Positions 6,871 through 15,219 of a stretch of DNA of 19,933 bases are shown piece by piece; position 1 is the stretch's first letter, and each line of letters starts with the position of its first letter. Both the position numbers and the translations under genes were made by a program. The notes beneath the pieces are model-generated. The model was not told the DNA's origin and made no database searches. It saw nothing but the letters and a program-made list of their open reading frames with translations. The stretch is from the NCBI GenBank assembly GCA_023442495.1, contig JAEZZB010000018.1, positions 1 through 19,933 on the forward strand. The letters are read 5' to 3'. Source of the DNA: Bacillota bacterium. GTDB taxonomy: Bacteria > Bacillota > Clostridia > Tissierellales > Peptoniphilaceae.

Positions 6871-7962
6871 ATGAGAAGTGGACTAAGAAAAAAGTTAGAT
6901 GATTTTTATTCGGTAGTAGAAAATAGATATAGAGCATATGCAAGAACAAAATATATAAAAAAAATTTTGAAAGAAATGGGTGGAGGTAATAAAAACTTTG
7001 ACTCATATTATGAAGAATATAAAAAATATTGGTTAAAATATGGTCAAAAGCCAAGCAAAATGTGGTTGAGATTATATTCAAAAGACGAAGAAGGATTTAA
7101 TCCTAGATACATACCTGATAATTTGTGGTTTGGGAAAATTATACCATATTATAGCAATATGATGTTTAGAAGACCTTATGAAGATAAGAACTTTCATGAC
7201 AAATTATTCTTCGATTTAAATCGTCCTATAACTATAGGTAAATGTATTGCTGGAATTTATTTTGAAAATCAAGGAAATATCATATCAAAAGAACATTTAG
7301 TTGATATTATCTTAGAAGGGGATAATGCTATTATGAAACCTTCTATAGATAGCGGTTCTGGAAGATTGATTCAATTTTTTGATAAAGGAATTGACAAAAG
7401 AGATGATGTATACAAAAAAATTGATGTATTAGGTCAAAATTTTATAGTACAAAAAATTGTAACACAACACGAAAAAATTAATGCAATTAATCCGAAATCT
7501 TTAAATACAATAAGAGTAATTACATTCTTGTTTGGAAATGAAGTGCACATACTTTCAAGCATTTTTAGAATGGGTGCTGGAAATTCAAGGGTTGATAATG
7601 TTTCAGCCGGAGGACTACAAATTAATATTGATTCACAAGGTTGTCTTGTAAAAGAAGCTATGGATACTGATAGAAATAAATATGAAAGTCATCCAAATTC
7701 AAAAGTTAAATTTGAAGGATATGAATTACCAGGATATAAAAAAATCTTAGATACAATAAGTGTACAACACAAAAAATTACCTCATTTTAAGATTATAGGA
7801 TGGGACTTTGCTGTAGATCAAAATGAAGAACCTGTATTTATAGAATATAATACTTGTCCAGATCAAAACCAAATGACGGCAAGACCAACATTTGGGGATC
7901 TTACAGAAAAAGTTTTAGAAGACGTATTTATTACACAGCAATATAAAAATGCTCAAAATTAA
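6871..7962 (+). CDS. ATP-grasp ligase A (sugar-transfer-associated ATP-grasp type)
   Basis: Soluble 363-residue ATP-grasp protein. Family enzymes activate a carboxylate as acyl phosphate and join it to an amine. An ATP-binding Lys is at 156 (MKPSIDSGSG, followed by a glycine-rich loop). Then come INPKSLNTIRVIT, RMGAGNSRVDNVSAGG and IGWDFAVD, and a metal-ligand pair E325/N327 in EPVFIEYN. The SLNTIR...VDN..GG...GWD.A pattern is that of the sugar-transfer-associated ATP-grasp family found in capsule loci. The N-terminal third (YWLKYGQKPSKMWLRLY, FNPRYIP) has a close counterpart in ligase D at 15220, suggesting duplication. It starts 6 nt after the polymerase stop, with GAGG at 6863-6866 overlapping that stop. 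Its substrates are unknown; amide-bond formation is inferred from the fold. Confidence 0.78.
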   Translation: MRSGLRKKLDDFYSVVENRYRAYARTKYIKKILKEMGGGNKNFDSYYEEYKKYWLKYGQKPSKMWLRLYSKDEEGFNPRYIPDNLWFGKIIPYYSNMMFRRPYEDKNFHDKLFFDLNRPITIGKCIAGIYFENQGNIISKEHLVDIILEGDNAIMKPSIDSGSGRLIQFFDKGIDKRDDVYKKIDVLGQNFIVQKIVTQHEKINAINPKSLNTIRVITFLFGNEVHILSSIFRMGAGNSRVDNVSAGGLQINIDSQGCLVKEAMDTDRNKYESHPNSKVKFEGYELPGYKKILDTISVQHKKLPHFKIIGWDFAVDQNEEPVFIEYNTCPDQNQMTARPTFGDLTEKVLEDVFITQQYKNAQN

Positions 7963-7976
7963 AATAAGGAGAGTTT

Positions 7977-8933
7977 ATGAAAACAGTTGGATTTCCAATA
8001 AGTAGAAAAAAATTTGAAAAAAGAAGAGCACTATTACCACAATTTTTCGATAAGATTAAGCATAAAGGACAAATATATATTGAAACTGGATATGGTGAAG
8101 TATTCGGTTTAAGCGATGAAGTTTATAAAAAAGCTGGTTTCAATGTAGTAAGTTTTGAAGAAGTTTTAGATAAAGATATAATTGTAGACCCAAAGATAGG
8201 TGATGCTTCATATCTAAAGGATATAAAAGACAAAACTATATTTGGTTGGGTACATTTAGTACAAAATCGCGATATTACAGATATTTGTGTTAACAACAAT
8301 TTAACTGCTTATGTTTGGGAAGATATGTTTGAAGATGGAAAACATAGTTTCTGGCACAATAATCAAACTGCTGGGATGGCTTCTATTTTACACGGATTTT
8401 TATCTTATGGTCAAACTCCATACAATAAAAAAGTTGCTCTAATCGGTAGAGGTAATGTAGCGAATGGAGCTATAAAAATATTAAGTCAATTAGGTGCTGA
8501 TGTAACAGTATATACGAAAAGAACTGAAGATTTATTTAGAAAAGAAATGGATAAATATGATGTAATTGTAAATGCTTTACTTTGGGATACTTCAAGAAAA
8601 GACCATATTATTTACAAAGAAGATTTAAAGAGACTAAAACCACATACATTGATACTTGATATATCTGTTGACGTAGCAGGGGCGGTAGAAACTACAGTTT
8701 CTACAAGTATGGATAAGCCAACATATGAAGTAGATGGTGTAATTCATTATGCCATAGATCACACACCAACAATATTATTTAGAGAATCAAGTATAGGTAT
8801 ATCAGAAGTGGTGACAGATTATATAGATCAATTAATAGAAGAAAAACCTAATAAAGTATTACTAGATGCTTTAGCAGTTAAAGAAGGAGAAATAATCGAT
8901 CAAAGGATAAATGATTTCCAAAATAGAGGATAG
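7977..8933 (+). CDS. ceo: N5-(carboxyethyl)ornithine synthase-like opine dehydrogenase
   Basis: NAD(P)H-dependent reductive condensation of pyruvate with the side-chain amine of ornithine (or lysine) is the known reaction of the lactococcal enzyme this resembles in length (about 310-320 residues) and in motifs. It belongs to the alanine dehydrogenase/transhydrogenase superfamily. The block KRRALLP (R16/R17), DPKIGD (K73), GWVH (H93) and the C-terminal DISVDVAGAVETTVSTS...VDGVIHYAIDHTP line up with alanine dehydrogenase's substrate-site Arg, Lys, His and Asp blocks. The Rossmann motif is GRGNVA (G157, G159, A162). The ATG at 7977 has AAGGAG at 7966-7971. It lies between two ATP-grasp genes inside a surface-polymer cluster, so the product is more likely a polymer building block than an osmolyte or waste opine. 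The amino substrate (ornithine, lysine or another diamine acid) and product stereochemistry cannot be read from sequence. Confidence 0.78.
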   Translation: MKTVGFPISRKKFEKRRALLPQFFDKIKHKGQIYIETGYGEVFGLSDEVYKKAGFNVVSFEEVLDKDIIVDPKIGDASYLKDIKDKTIFGWVHLVQNRDITDICVNNNLTAYVWEDMFEDGKHSFWHNNQTAGMASILHGFLSYGQTPYNKKVALIGRGNVANGAIKILSQLGADVTVYTKRTEDLFRKEMDKYDVIVNALLWDTSRKDHIIYKEDLKRLKPHTLILDISVDVAGAVETTVSTSMDKPTYEVDGVIHYAIDHTPTILFRESSIGISEVVTDYIDQLIEEKPNKVLLDALAVKEGEIIDQRINDFQNRG

Positions 8934-8936
8934 AAA

Positions 8937-10079
8937 ATGGGAAAGTTTTCAAATAAGATTAATAGAGTTAATGTTAAGATTATTAGATTTATTAGAAATA
9001 TAGCACTATTTCCGAAAAGAGTGTATTTAATTAACGATTTAATCAATAGAGATAGTTATTATGATGATCGATTCGAAAGAAAGTCATACCTTGTTAGATG
9101 GTTAGATAATTTTATTTGGATTCTAAAGTACAATGAATTAAATGAATATTATAATAGTTGGGGATTAGATATTAAAAATTTCAGAAATCCAAATGATTTC
9201 CTATCAAATAATGATTTTAGAATTATGCGAAATGAAGGAAATCAAAAAGGATATGAAACTCATAATGGTAATTATAACTATATATGTTTACTAAGGGATA
9301 AAAATGTATTTGCACATTATTTTTCACAAACTCTAGGAAGTGACAAAGTTGTATTAAATAATGGTTTAATAATTAATGGTAAAGTTTTATTAAGTGGACA
9401 AAAGGAAACTAAGGATCTATCATATATATTCGATAATTTTAATGAATTAGTTATAAAATCAGTTAATGGTGACTGCGGAAATAATATATATTTATACAAA
9501 AAAGAAGATAATAAGATAACGATTGACGGAGTAGAAAAAACTGAATTAGAAATTAAGAAATTATTTGATAATGATAAATATATTTTTCAAGATGTCGTAA
9601 AACAACATAATTTGATACAAGCTTTTGGAACTAAATCGGTAAACACCATTCGTATTATAACTATAAGAGGAAAAAGTGGAGAAATTAATATCTTTAATGC
9701 TTTTTTAAGATTAAGTGTTGACAAGGATTCATTTGTAGATAATAGAGCAAAAGGAGGACTTGGAATAGGAATTAATCTTGAAACTGGAAAATTGTTTGAG
9801 TACGGGATGACACATGATAGTTTTGGTGGAATATTCAACGAACATCCAATAAGTGGTATTAAGTTTAAGGATTATCAATTACCATATTGGAATGCATTAA
9901 TAGATTTGGTGATTACTGCACATAAACATCTATATGAAATCGAGTCTATAGGATGGGATGTTGCAATTACAGAAAATGGTCCAGTATTACTAGAAGGAAA
10001 TGATGACTTCGAGATTGGGGGACCACAAGATACTTATGGAGGACTTAGAGAAAGATGGCATTTACTTCGTAATATGTAA
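8937..10079 (+). CDS. ATP-grasp ligase B (divergent sugar-transfer-associated ATP-grasp)
   Basis: Soluble 380-residue ATP-grasp protein. The ATP-binding Lys is 174 (LVIKSVNGDCGNN). Further motifs are VVKQHNLIQAFGTKSVNTIRIIT, FVDNRAKGGLGIGIN, ISGIKFKDYQLPYW and IGWDVAITENGPVLLEGN, with metal ligands E353/N355. The C-terminal half is the most typical of the four for the family, while its N-terminus (about residues 1-130) has no clear match to A, C or D, so its acceptor or donor probably differs. The start lies 4 nt after the opine-dehydrogenase stop, with AGAGG inside the end of that gene, so coupling is likely. This adjacency makes it the best candidate for the enzyme that uses the carboxyethyl amino acid, but that is an inference from position only. 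Confidence 0.76.
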   Translation: MGKFSNKINRVNVKIIRFIRNIALFPKRVYLINDLINRDSYYDDRFERKSYLVRWLDNFIWILKYNELNEYYNSWGLDIKNFRNPNDFLSNNDFRIMRNEGNQKGYETHNGNYNYICLLRDKNVFAHYFSQTLGSDKVVLNNGLIINGKVLLSGQKETKDLSYIFDNFNELVIKSVNGDCGNNIYLYKKEDNKITIDGVEKTELEIKKLFDNDKYIFQDVVKQHNLIQAFGTKSVNTIRIITIRGKSGEINIFNAFLRLSVDKDSFVDNRAKGGLGIGINLETGKLFEYGMTHDSFGGIFNEHPISGIKFKDYQLPYWNALIDLVITAHKHLYEIESIGWDVAITENGPVLLEGNDDFEIGGPQDTYGGLRERWHLLRNM

Positions 10080-10092
10080 TCTTTTATAAATT

Positions 10093-11310
10093 ATGCATAA
10101 AATTTCTTTTATAGGAGATGTGATGTTAGAGCCACTTCTCCTTAAAAATTCAAAAAAAAATAATAATTATGATTTTAGTGGAGTTTTTTCAAATGTGAAA
10201 AAACTCTATAATTCTGATTATACAATCGCAAATTTAGAAACCCCATTAGCTGGAGAAAAATTTAAATATGTTAATTCTTTATTGAGCTTTAATGCTCCAA
10301 TAGAGTTTGCAATGGATTTAATTGAATCTGGTGTTGATGCTGTTACCATGGCAAACAATCACATACTAGATAGAGGGATTGAGGGTTTAGATAATACAAT
10401 TGAAAATTTAAATAAAGCTAATATACAATTCACCGGAATTCAAAGAAATAAATATGAAAAATCACCATTATATTTTGAAATTGATAATACAAAGTATGCA
10501 TTGATTTCATATACATATGGAACAAATTTTGCATCTAATAAATTAAAATTGGAAGACAAAGATAAAGAAAAAGTTAATATTTTAAGACCACAAGAAGAAT
10601 TTTACTATATAGTTAAAAGAAGAAAAATGGGATTTATTGAAAGAGTTATTAGAAAACTTTTAAGTTATTTAAAAGAAGAAAAGAGATTTCCGATACTTAA
10701 ATTATTTGGATATACTTATAATGAATCTCATGAAGACGACAATCTAAAAAAAGATACAGCAAAACCATATATGGATATGCTAAGAAAAGATATAGAGAAA
10801 GCAAAAGAGAACTCTGATTTTGTAATAGTGTACCCTCACATTGGCGGGCAATTTAATAAAAATCCTGGAATATATTCAAAATGGGTTATAGAAGAAATTA
10901 CTAATATGGGTGCAGATTTTATAGTGGCAGCTCATACACATGTAGTTCAAAAATTTGATGTAATAAATGATGTTCCAGTTTATTATTCATTAGGAAATTT
11001 TAATATGTCTCCAAATTCATCATATTTAATATTCGAGGATTTGCCGCAATATGGTATAATTGCTCATATTTATATGGATAAAGGTAAAATTTTGAAAAGT
11101 ACATTCTCAATTATTAAAACTATAGAAAAAAAGAATGAGCAGATGAGAGTTTATGATACATTTGACTTATATAATAAATTAGATGGGGATGAAAAAAATT
11201 TACTTTTAGAGGATATTAAAACTATATATAAAAAAGTTACACGAGCTAATCTAACCTTAAGTCCACAAGAAGAATATATAGTTTTAGATAGGATAAATGA
11301 TGGATATTAA
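10093..11310 (+). CDS. CapA/PgsA-like metallophosphatase (PGA_cap family)
   Basis: 405-residue member of the family named for CapA/PgsA of poly-gamma-glutamate capsule synthesis, which has a calcineurin-like fold. Predicted metal-site motifs are present: FIGDVM (D9), NLETPLAG (E49), MANNHILDRG (N89, H90), YPHIGGQF, AAHTHVVQ and YSLGNFN. About 60 extra basic/helical residues (near 178-235) interrupt the domain. Unlike Bacillus CapA there is no N-terminal membrane anchor or signal peptide; the chain starts directly at the first metal motif, so it should be cytosolic. No PgsB/CapB ligase or PgsC is present, so a classical polyglutamate capsule is not supported. The start ATG 10093 lacks a ribosome binding site, yet an in-frame TAA at 10087 and the need to keep D9 fix it. 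It may rely on re-initiation, since the previous stop is 13 nt upstream. It overlaps the flippase gene. Confidence 0.82.
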   Translation: MHKISFIGDVMLEPLLLKNSKKNNNYDFSGVFSNVKKLYNSDYTIANLETPLAGEKFKYVNSLLSFNAPIEFAMDLIESGVDAVTMANNHILDRGIEGLDNTIENLNKANIQFTGIQRNKYEKSPLYFEIDNTKYALISYTYGTNFASNKLKLEDKDKEKVNILRPQEEFYYIVKRRKMGFIERVIRKLLSYLKEEKRFPILKLFGYTYNESHEDDNLKKDTAKPYMDMLRKDIEKAKENSDFVIVYPHIGGQFNKNPGIYSKWVIEEITNMGADFIVAAHTHVVQKFDVINDVPVYYSLGNFNMSPNSSYLIFEDLPQYGIIAHIYMDKGKILKSTFSIIKTIEKKNEQMRVYDTFDLYNKLDGDEKNLLLEDIKTIYKKVTRANLTLSPQEEYIVLDRINDGY

Positions 11311-12841
11311 AAACATGAGAAAGCAAAATTTACTAAAAAATTCTGGAGCGAGTATACTACTTAAATTGAGTAATATATTTATGAAGTTTTTACTTAGGAC
11401 AGTATTTATTTACTACTTAGGTAAGGAATATACAGGGGTTTCAACTTTATTTACGGATATATTACAAGTATTATCACTGTTTGATTTAGGAGTTACCAAT
11501 GCGATGATTTTTTCACTCTATAAGCCGATGGCAGAAGGTGATAAGCATAAGGTATCTGCTTTAATGAATTTCTATAAGAAAGCATATTTCACAATTGGTA
11601 CAGCAATATTAATTGCAGGTTTTGCAGTTACTCCTTTCTTGAATTATATAGTTAATGGTGCTCCAAATATACAAGAAGATATTAGAATAATTTTTTTATT
11701 TTATGTAATTAGTACAGCTGCATCTTACTTCTTAGTATATAGACAAAGTTTATTAGTTGCAGATCAAAAAGCAAGAATAGTTTTTATAATTGATACTCTT
11801 GTAGTTATAATTGAAGGAATAATAGAAGTTGTATTAATTATGATATTTAGATCATTTATGTTGTATCTTATTATTCATTTGATTTCTGTAATTGCAAGGA
11901 ATGTTATAGTTTCACAAATTGCAACTAAACAATATAAGGATTTATTAAATTATACAGATGAAAAGCTTACAAAGAGAGATACTAAAGTAATGTTTAATAA
12001 TGTATATTCTCTTGGAATTTATAAAGTTTCTGGCGTTTTAATAAATTCAGTTGATAGTATTATAATATCAGCTTTTGTTGGGACTTCAGAGTTAGCTATT
12101 TTAGGAACTTACAAACTTATTATCAATAGTATAAGACAAATGGTTGAATCAATTGCAGAAGCATCAAAACCCACGATTGGGAATCTATCAGTATATGCAA
12201 CTGCCAAAGAACAAAGAAAAGTGTTTGAAAAAATAGACTTTATCTCTTATTGGATAGCTTTATTTACAGGTGTTTGTTTATTTGTACTATTAGATCATTT
12301 TGTCACAAAAATATGGATGAATTCTTCATTTCAATTAGGTATTCAGACAATAATAATATTGGTAATTAACTATTATATTGGAATAATGGTTCTCCCGGTA
12401 GAAATATTCAGAACAGGAAATGGACTTTTTGTACAAGGAAAATATAGACCAGCAATTATGGCTACTCTCAATATAGTACTTAATTTAGTTTTTGTGCAGT
12501 ATTGGGGAATATTTGGAATACTATTAGCTACATTTTTATCAAGAGTTACAACTCAAGTATGGTTTGATGCACTATTAATATATAAACTTATATTTAGAAA
12601 ATCTGTAATAGAATATTATAAGATATATATTGTGAGATTTATGATATTTGTGTTTACAGCAACAACTTCATATTTTATAGCAAATATTTTTAATATATCA
12701 AATGTTTTTGTTGATTTTCTATTTAAGCTATTTATAACGGTGATTATTTCTAATTTAATAATGATTTTGATATATCGAAAAGATGAAAGATTTTTATATT
12801 TAAAAACTACATTATTAAATATATTTAAGAACAAAAAATAG
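11297..12841 (+). CDS. polysaccharide flippase (Wzx/MOP superfamily)
   Basis: 514-residue integral membrane protein with about 12-14 hydrophobic helices. It has the family's typical N-terminus, in which a short cytosolic lead (KNSGASILLKLSNIFMKFLLRTVFIYYLG) enters helix 1 and is followed by a short FDLG loop. Members move lipid-linked oligosaccharides or other lipid-linked precursors across the cytoplasmic membrane. It is the export partner expected for the Wzy-like protein at 5497. The first ATG (11297) overlaps CapA by 14 nt, but AGGA at 11290-11293 is better spaced for the second ATG at 11300, so the mature start is probably one residue later. Its presence argues that the cluster's product is assembled on a lipid carrier inside the cell. 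Its substrate cannot be told from sequence. Confidence 0.85.
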   Translation: MMDIKNMRKQNLLKNSGASILLKLSNIFMKFLLRTVFIYYLGKEYTGVSTLFTDILQVLSLFDLGVTNAMIFSLYKPMAEGDKHKVSALMNFYKKAYFTIGTAILIAGFAVTPFLNYIVNGAPNIQEDIRIIFLFYVISTAASYFLVYRQSLLVADQKARIVFIIDTLVVIIEGIIEVVLIMIFRSFMLYLIIHLISVIARNVIVSQIATKQYKDLLNYTDEKLTKRDTKVMFNNVYSLGIYKVSGVLINSVDSIIISAFVGTSELAILGTYKLIINSIRQMVESIAEASKPTIGNLSVYATAKEQRKVFEKIDFISYWIALFTGVCLFVLLDHFVTKIWMNSSFQLGIQTIIILVINYYIGIMVLPVEIFRTGNGLFVQGKYRPAIMATLNIVLNLVFVQYWGIFGILLATFLSRVTTQVWFDALLIYKLIFRKSVIEYYKIYIVRFMIFVFTATTSYFIANIFNISNVFVDFLFKLFITVIISNLIMILIYRKDERFLYLKTTLLNIFKNKK

Positions 12842-12850
12842 GAGAACGTT

Positions 12851-13927
12851 ATGGGTATAAAAAATATCATTAAAAAAATGTACCAAGATGTGTATCTTCC
12901 AAAAAGAAAGATAAATTATCATCATGAAGAATTGAATAAATATTTGGCACATTTAGATGATTTAAAAGAACTTACTTCTGAAGAGAAAAATGAAATAATA
13001 TCATATTGGGCGAAATATGGTATAGAAAATGATTCATTTGATTATTTTAAGATTCTTTACAATATTACTGGTATTCATGATCCAAGATTCATGTCTTCAT
13101 ATGTTTTCTATGATTTATTTAGACACAGTTTAAATAACCGAAATTTTATGGTTGCTTGGAGCGATAAAAACTATTTAGACTATTTTTTGAAGAAAACACC
13201 TACTGTTAAGAGTGTTCTTAGAAATGTAAGTGGTAGATTTTTAGATAAAGACTTTAACTTATTATCTTTTGAAAAAGCTGAAAAAATTATACAATCATAT
13301 GATCAGTTAGTAGTAAAGCCAACTATATTAACTTCAACTGGTAATAATGTACAACTACACAATAAACCATATGATTTAAAAAAGATTGATGATTTATATA
13401 AACAAAATTATACATTTCAAATTCCGTTAAAATTACATTCTGAATTACAAAAATTAAGTTCTACAGCTATAAATACTATTCGTATTAATACAATTTTAAT
13501 GGAAGATAAAGCATATGCAGTTAGTGGACTTGTTAAAGTCGGAGAAGAAGGAAAATTCGCAGATAATCAAGGAACTCAAAGATACTTTATAGGTATCGAT
13601 AAAGAGGGACGTCTTAAAGATTATGGTGTTAATAAAAAACTTTATGTGATGAGAGAATTACCGAATGGTTTTGATTTTGCAGGATTAAAAGTACCTAATC
13701 TAGATAAAATAAAAAAAATATCCGAAGAAGCTCATATGGAAATGCCTCATTTTGGCATGGTATTTTGGGATATTGTATTACAAGATAATGGAGAGCCTGT
13801 AATATTAGAAGCCAACTTGAGAGCTCCTGATATGATGTTTAATCAAGCTGCACTTGGGCCTTTTTTTGGAGAATATACAGACTCAATTATGGAATATTTT
13901 GTTAAGGTTAGAGATAAAATTAGGTAA
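12851..13927 (+). CDS. ATP-grasp ligase C
   Basis: Soluble 358-residue ATP-grasp protein, the most diverged of the four in its central region. ATP-site Lys 156 is in VVKPTILTSTGNN, with SSTAINTIRINTI after it. A variant of the VDN..GG block (ADNQGTQRYFIGID) replaces the usual GG, and the metal pair is E320/N322 in EPVILEANLRAP. The N-terminal SYWAKYGIEND segment is recognisably related to A and D, but the 'FNP..IP' motif is replaced by HDPRF. It could therefore use a different donor or acceptor. It starts 9 nt after the flippase stop with AGGAG at 12840-12844. The aminotransferase gene follows 4 nt after its stop, so the pair is probably coupled. Function as an amide ligase is inferred from the fold only. 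Confidence 0.72.
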   Translation: MGIKNIIKKMYQDVYLPKRKINYHHEELNKYLAHLDDLKELTSEEKNEIISYWAKYGIENDSFDYFKILYNITGIHDPRFMSSYVFYDLFRHSLNNRNFMVAWSDKNYLDYFLKKTPTVKSVLRNVSGRFLDKDFNLLSFEKAEKIIQSYDQLVVKPTILTSTGNNVQLHNKPYDLKKIDDLYKQNYTFQIPLKLHSELQKLSSTAINTIRINTILMEDKAYAVSGLVKVGEEGKFADNQGTQRYFIGIDKEGRLKDYGVNKKLYVMRELPNGFDFAGLKVPNLDKIKKISEEAHMEMPHFGMVFWDIVLQDNGEPVILEANLRAPDMMFNQAALGPFFGEYTDSIMEYFVKVRDKIR

Positions 13928-13931
13928 AGTT

Positions 13932-15218
13932 ATGATAAGAAATATGTCAATTTCAGAATTAAAAGAATTACTTACAATAGAAAAAAATAAATATGATAAT
14001 TTTGTAAAACAAAAATATATGCTTGATTTAACAAGAGGAAAACCATCGCCAGAACAACTTGATTTATCTAATGATATTCTTGATGCAATGAATAGTAAAA
14101 GTGAGTTTATATCTGAAGAAGGAATAGATATAAGAAATTATGGTGGTCAAATTGGAATCAAAGAAGCTAGAAAATTAATGGCTGATATGATTAATGTTGA
14201 TTATGAAAATGTAATTGTAGCAGGAAGTAGTAGCATGGAATTAATGTTTTTAACATTAACGAAAGGAATGCTTTATGGTTTTGACGGACAAAAACCGTGG
14301 AATCAAGTCGAAAATAGAAAGTTTTTGTGTCCAGTTCCGGGATATGATCGTCATTTTGCAATTGCGGAACATTTCGGATTTGAATTAATTAATATTCCAA
14401 TGCTTGAAGATGGTCCTGATATGGATTTAATAGAAGAATTAGTGAAAAATGATGAAACTATTAAAGGAATATGGTGTGTTCCAAAATATTCAAATCCATC
14501 AGGCGTTACGTATAGTGATGAAGTAGTAAAAAGATTTGCAAATCTTAAACCTAAAGCAAAAGACTTTAAGATCATTTGGGATAATGCATACTCAATTCAT
14601 GGATTTTATGAAGATGATGAAATTTTAGATATAATTTTAGAATGTGATAAAGCAGGAAATCCTAATATGGTATTTGAATTTTGTTCAACAAGTAAAATTG
14701 CATTTCCAGGTTCTGGTTTAGCTGCTATCGCAAGTAGTTTAGAAAATATTACCGATTTTACTTATTTTTACGAATTTGTTACTATAGGGCCTGATAAAGT
14801 TAATCAAATGAGATATTTTAATTATTTCAAGAATATTGATGGTATTAAGATGCATATGAAGAAATTAGTGAATATATTATTACCTAAATTTGAAAAGGCA
14901 TTAGAGATTTTAGAAAAAAATTTGGGAGATTTAGGTATTGCTTCTTGGACTAAACCAAGAGGTGGATATTTTATTTCATTTGATACTATGGAAGGGTTAG
15001 CACCTAAGGTGGTTGAAATGGCTGAAAAAGCTGGATTGAAACTTTTACCTACGGGTTCAACATATCCATATTTTAAAGATCCGAAAGAAAGCAATATTAG
15101 AATTGCTCCTTCATATTTAAATATGGACAATTTAATTATTGCTATGGAGATATTTACAAATATCATTAAGATTGTAAGTATAGAAAAAATAATTCAAAAC
15201 AATCTTATAAGGAGATAA
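13932..15218 (+). CDS. class Ic aspartate-type aminotransferase (PLP-dependent)
   Basis: 428-residue PLP enzyme of the fold type I subfamily often called aspartate aminotransferase type Ic. The conserved RGKPSPEQLDLS start is followed by IRNYGGQIGI. The phosphate-site residues are in AGSSSMEL. The PLP-anchoring Asp is 217 with Tyr 220 (WDNAYSIHGF), the Schiff-base Lys is 255 (STSKIAFPGSG), and the C-terminal substrate Arg lies in IRIAPSYLN. It would interconvert aspartate/glutamate (or a related amino acid) and the oxo-acid. Here it may supply an amino acid for the ATP-grasp ligases or pyruvate/oxo-acid balance for the opine dehydrogenase. An open frame extends further upstream (to 13854) but lies inside ligase C. 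ATG 13932 with AGG at 13922-13924 is the supported start, with ATG 13944 as an alternative. It could also be a general housekeeping enzyme captured in the cluster. Confidence 0.82.
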   Translation: MIRNMSISELKELLTIEKNKYDNFVKQKYMLDLTRGKPSPEQLDLSNDILDAMNSKSEFISEEGIDIRNYGGQIGIKEARKLMADMINVDYENVIVAGSSSMELMFLTLTKGMLYGFDGQKPWNQVENRKFLCPVPGYDRHFAIAEHFGFELINIPMLEDGPDMDLIEELVKNDETIKGIWCVPKYSNPSGVTYSDEVVKRFANLKPKAKDFKIIWDNAYSIHGFYEDDEILDIILECDKAGNPNMVFEFCSTSKIAFPGSGLAAIASSLENITDFTYFYEFVTIGPDKVNQMRYFNYFKNIDGIKMHMKKLVNILLPKFEKALEILEKNLGDLGIASWTKPRGGYFISFDTMEGLAPKVVEMAEKAGLKLLPTGSTYPYFKDPKESNIRIAPSYLNMDNLIIAMEIFTNIIKIVSIEKIIQNNLIRR

Positions 15219-15219
15219 A

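Noticed and set aside
7977..8933. Alanine dehydrogenase as the function of this gene
   Set aside because: The substrate-site blocks are shared with alanine dehydrogenase, but length (318 versus about 370 residues) and the N-terminal GFPISRK and C-terminal AIDHTP motifs fit the carboxyethylornithine synthase type better. Alanine dehydrogenase is kept as a lesser alternative.
10113..10136. Start of the CapA-like gene at ATG 10122, which has a good GGAG upstream
   Set aside because: It would remove the FIGDV motif and the metal ligand D9, which are conserved in the family. The start at 10093 is kept despite its poor ribosome binding site.
10093..11310. Calling the cluster a poly-gamma-glutamate capsule operon on the strength of the CapA-like gene
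   Set aside because: No PgsB/CapB-type ligase, PgsC/CapC or CapD/PgsE partner is present, and the CapA-like protein lacks the usual membrane anchor. The flippase and Wzy-like proteins are not part of that pathway.
13854..13931. N-terminal extension of the aminotransferase to 13854
   Set aside because: It lies wholly within the end of ligase C, lacks a ribosome binding site at 13854, and the family begins near the MSISELKE segment. ATG 13932 has AGG at 13922-13924.
14822..15166. 114-codon open frame on the - strand within the aminotransferase gene
   Set aside because: It is antisense to a fully supported gene with intact catalytic residues and shows no family motif or ribosome binding site of its own; it is a shadow frame.
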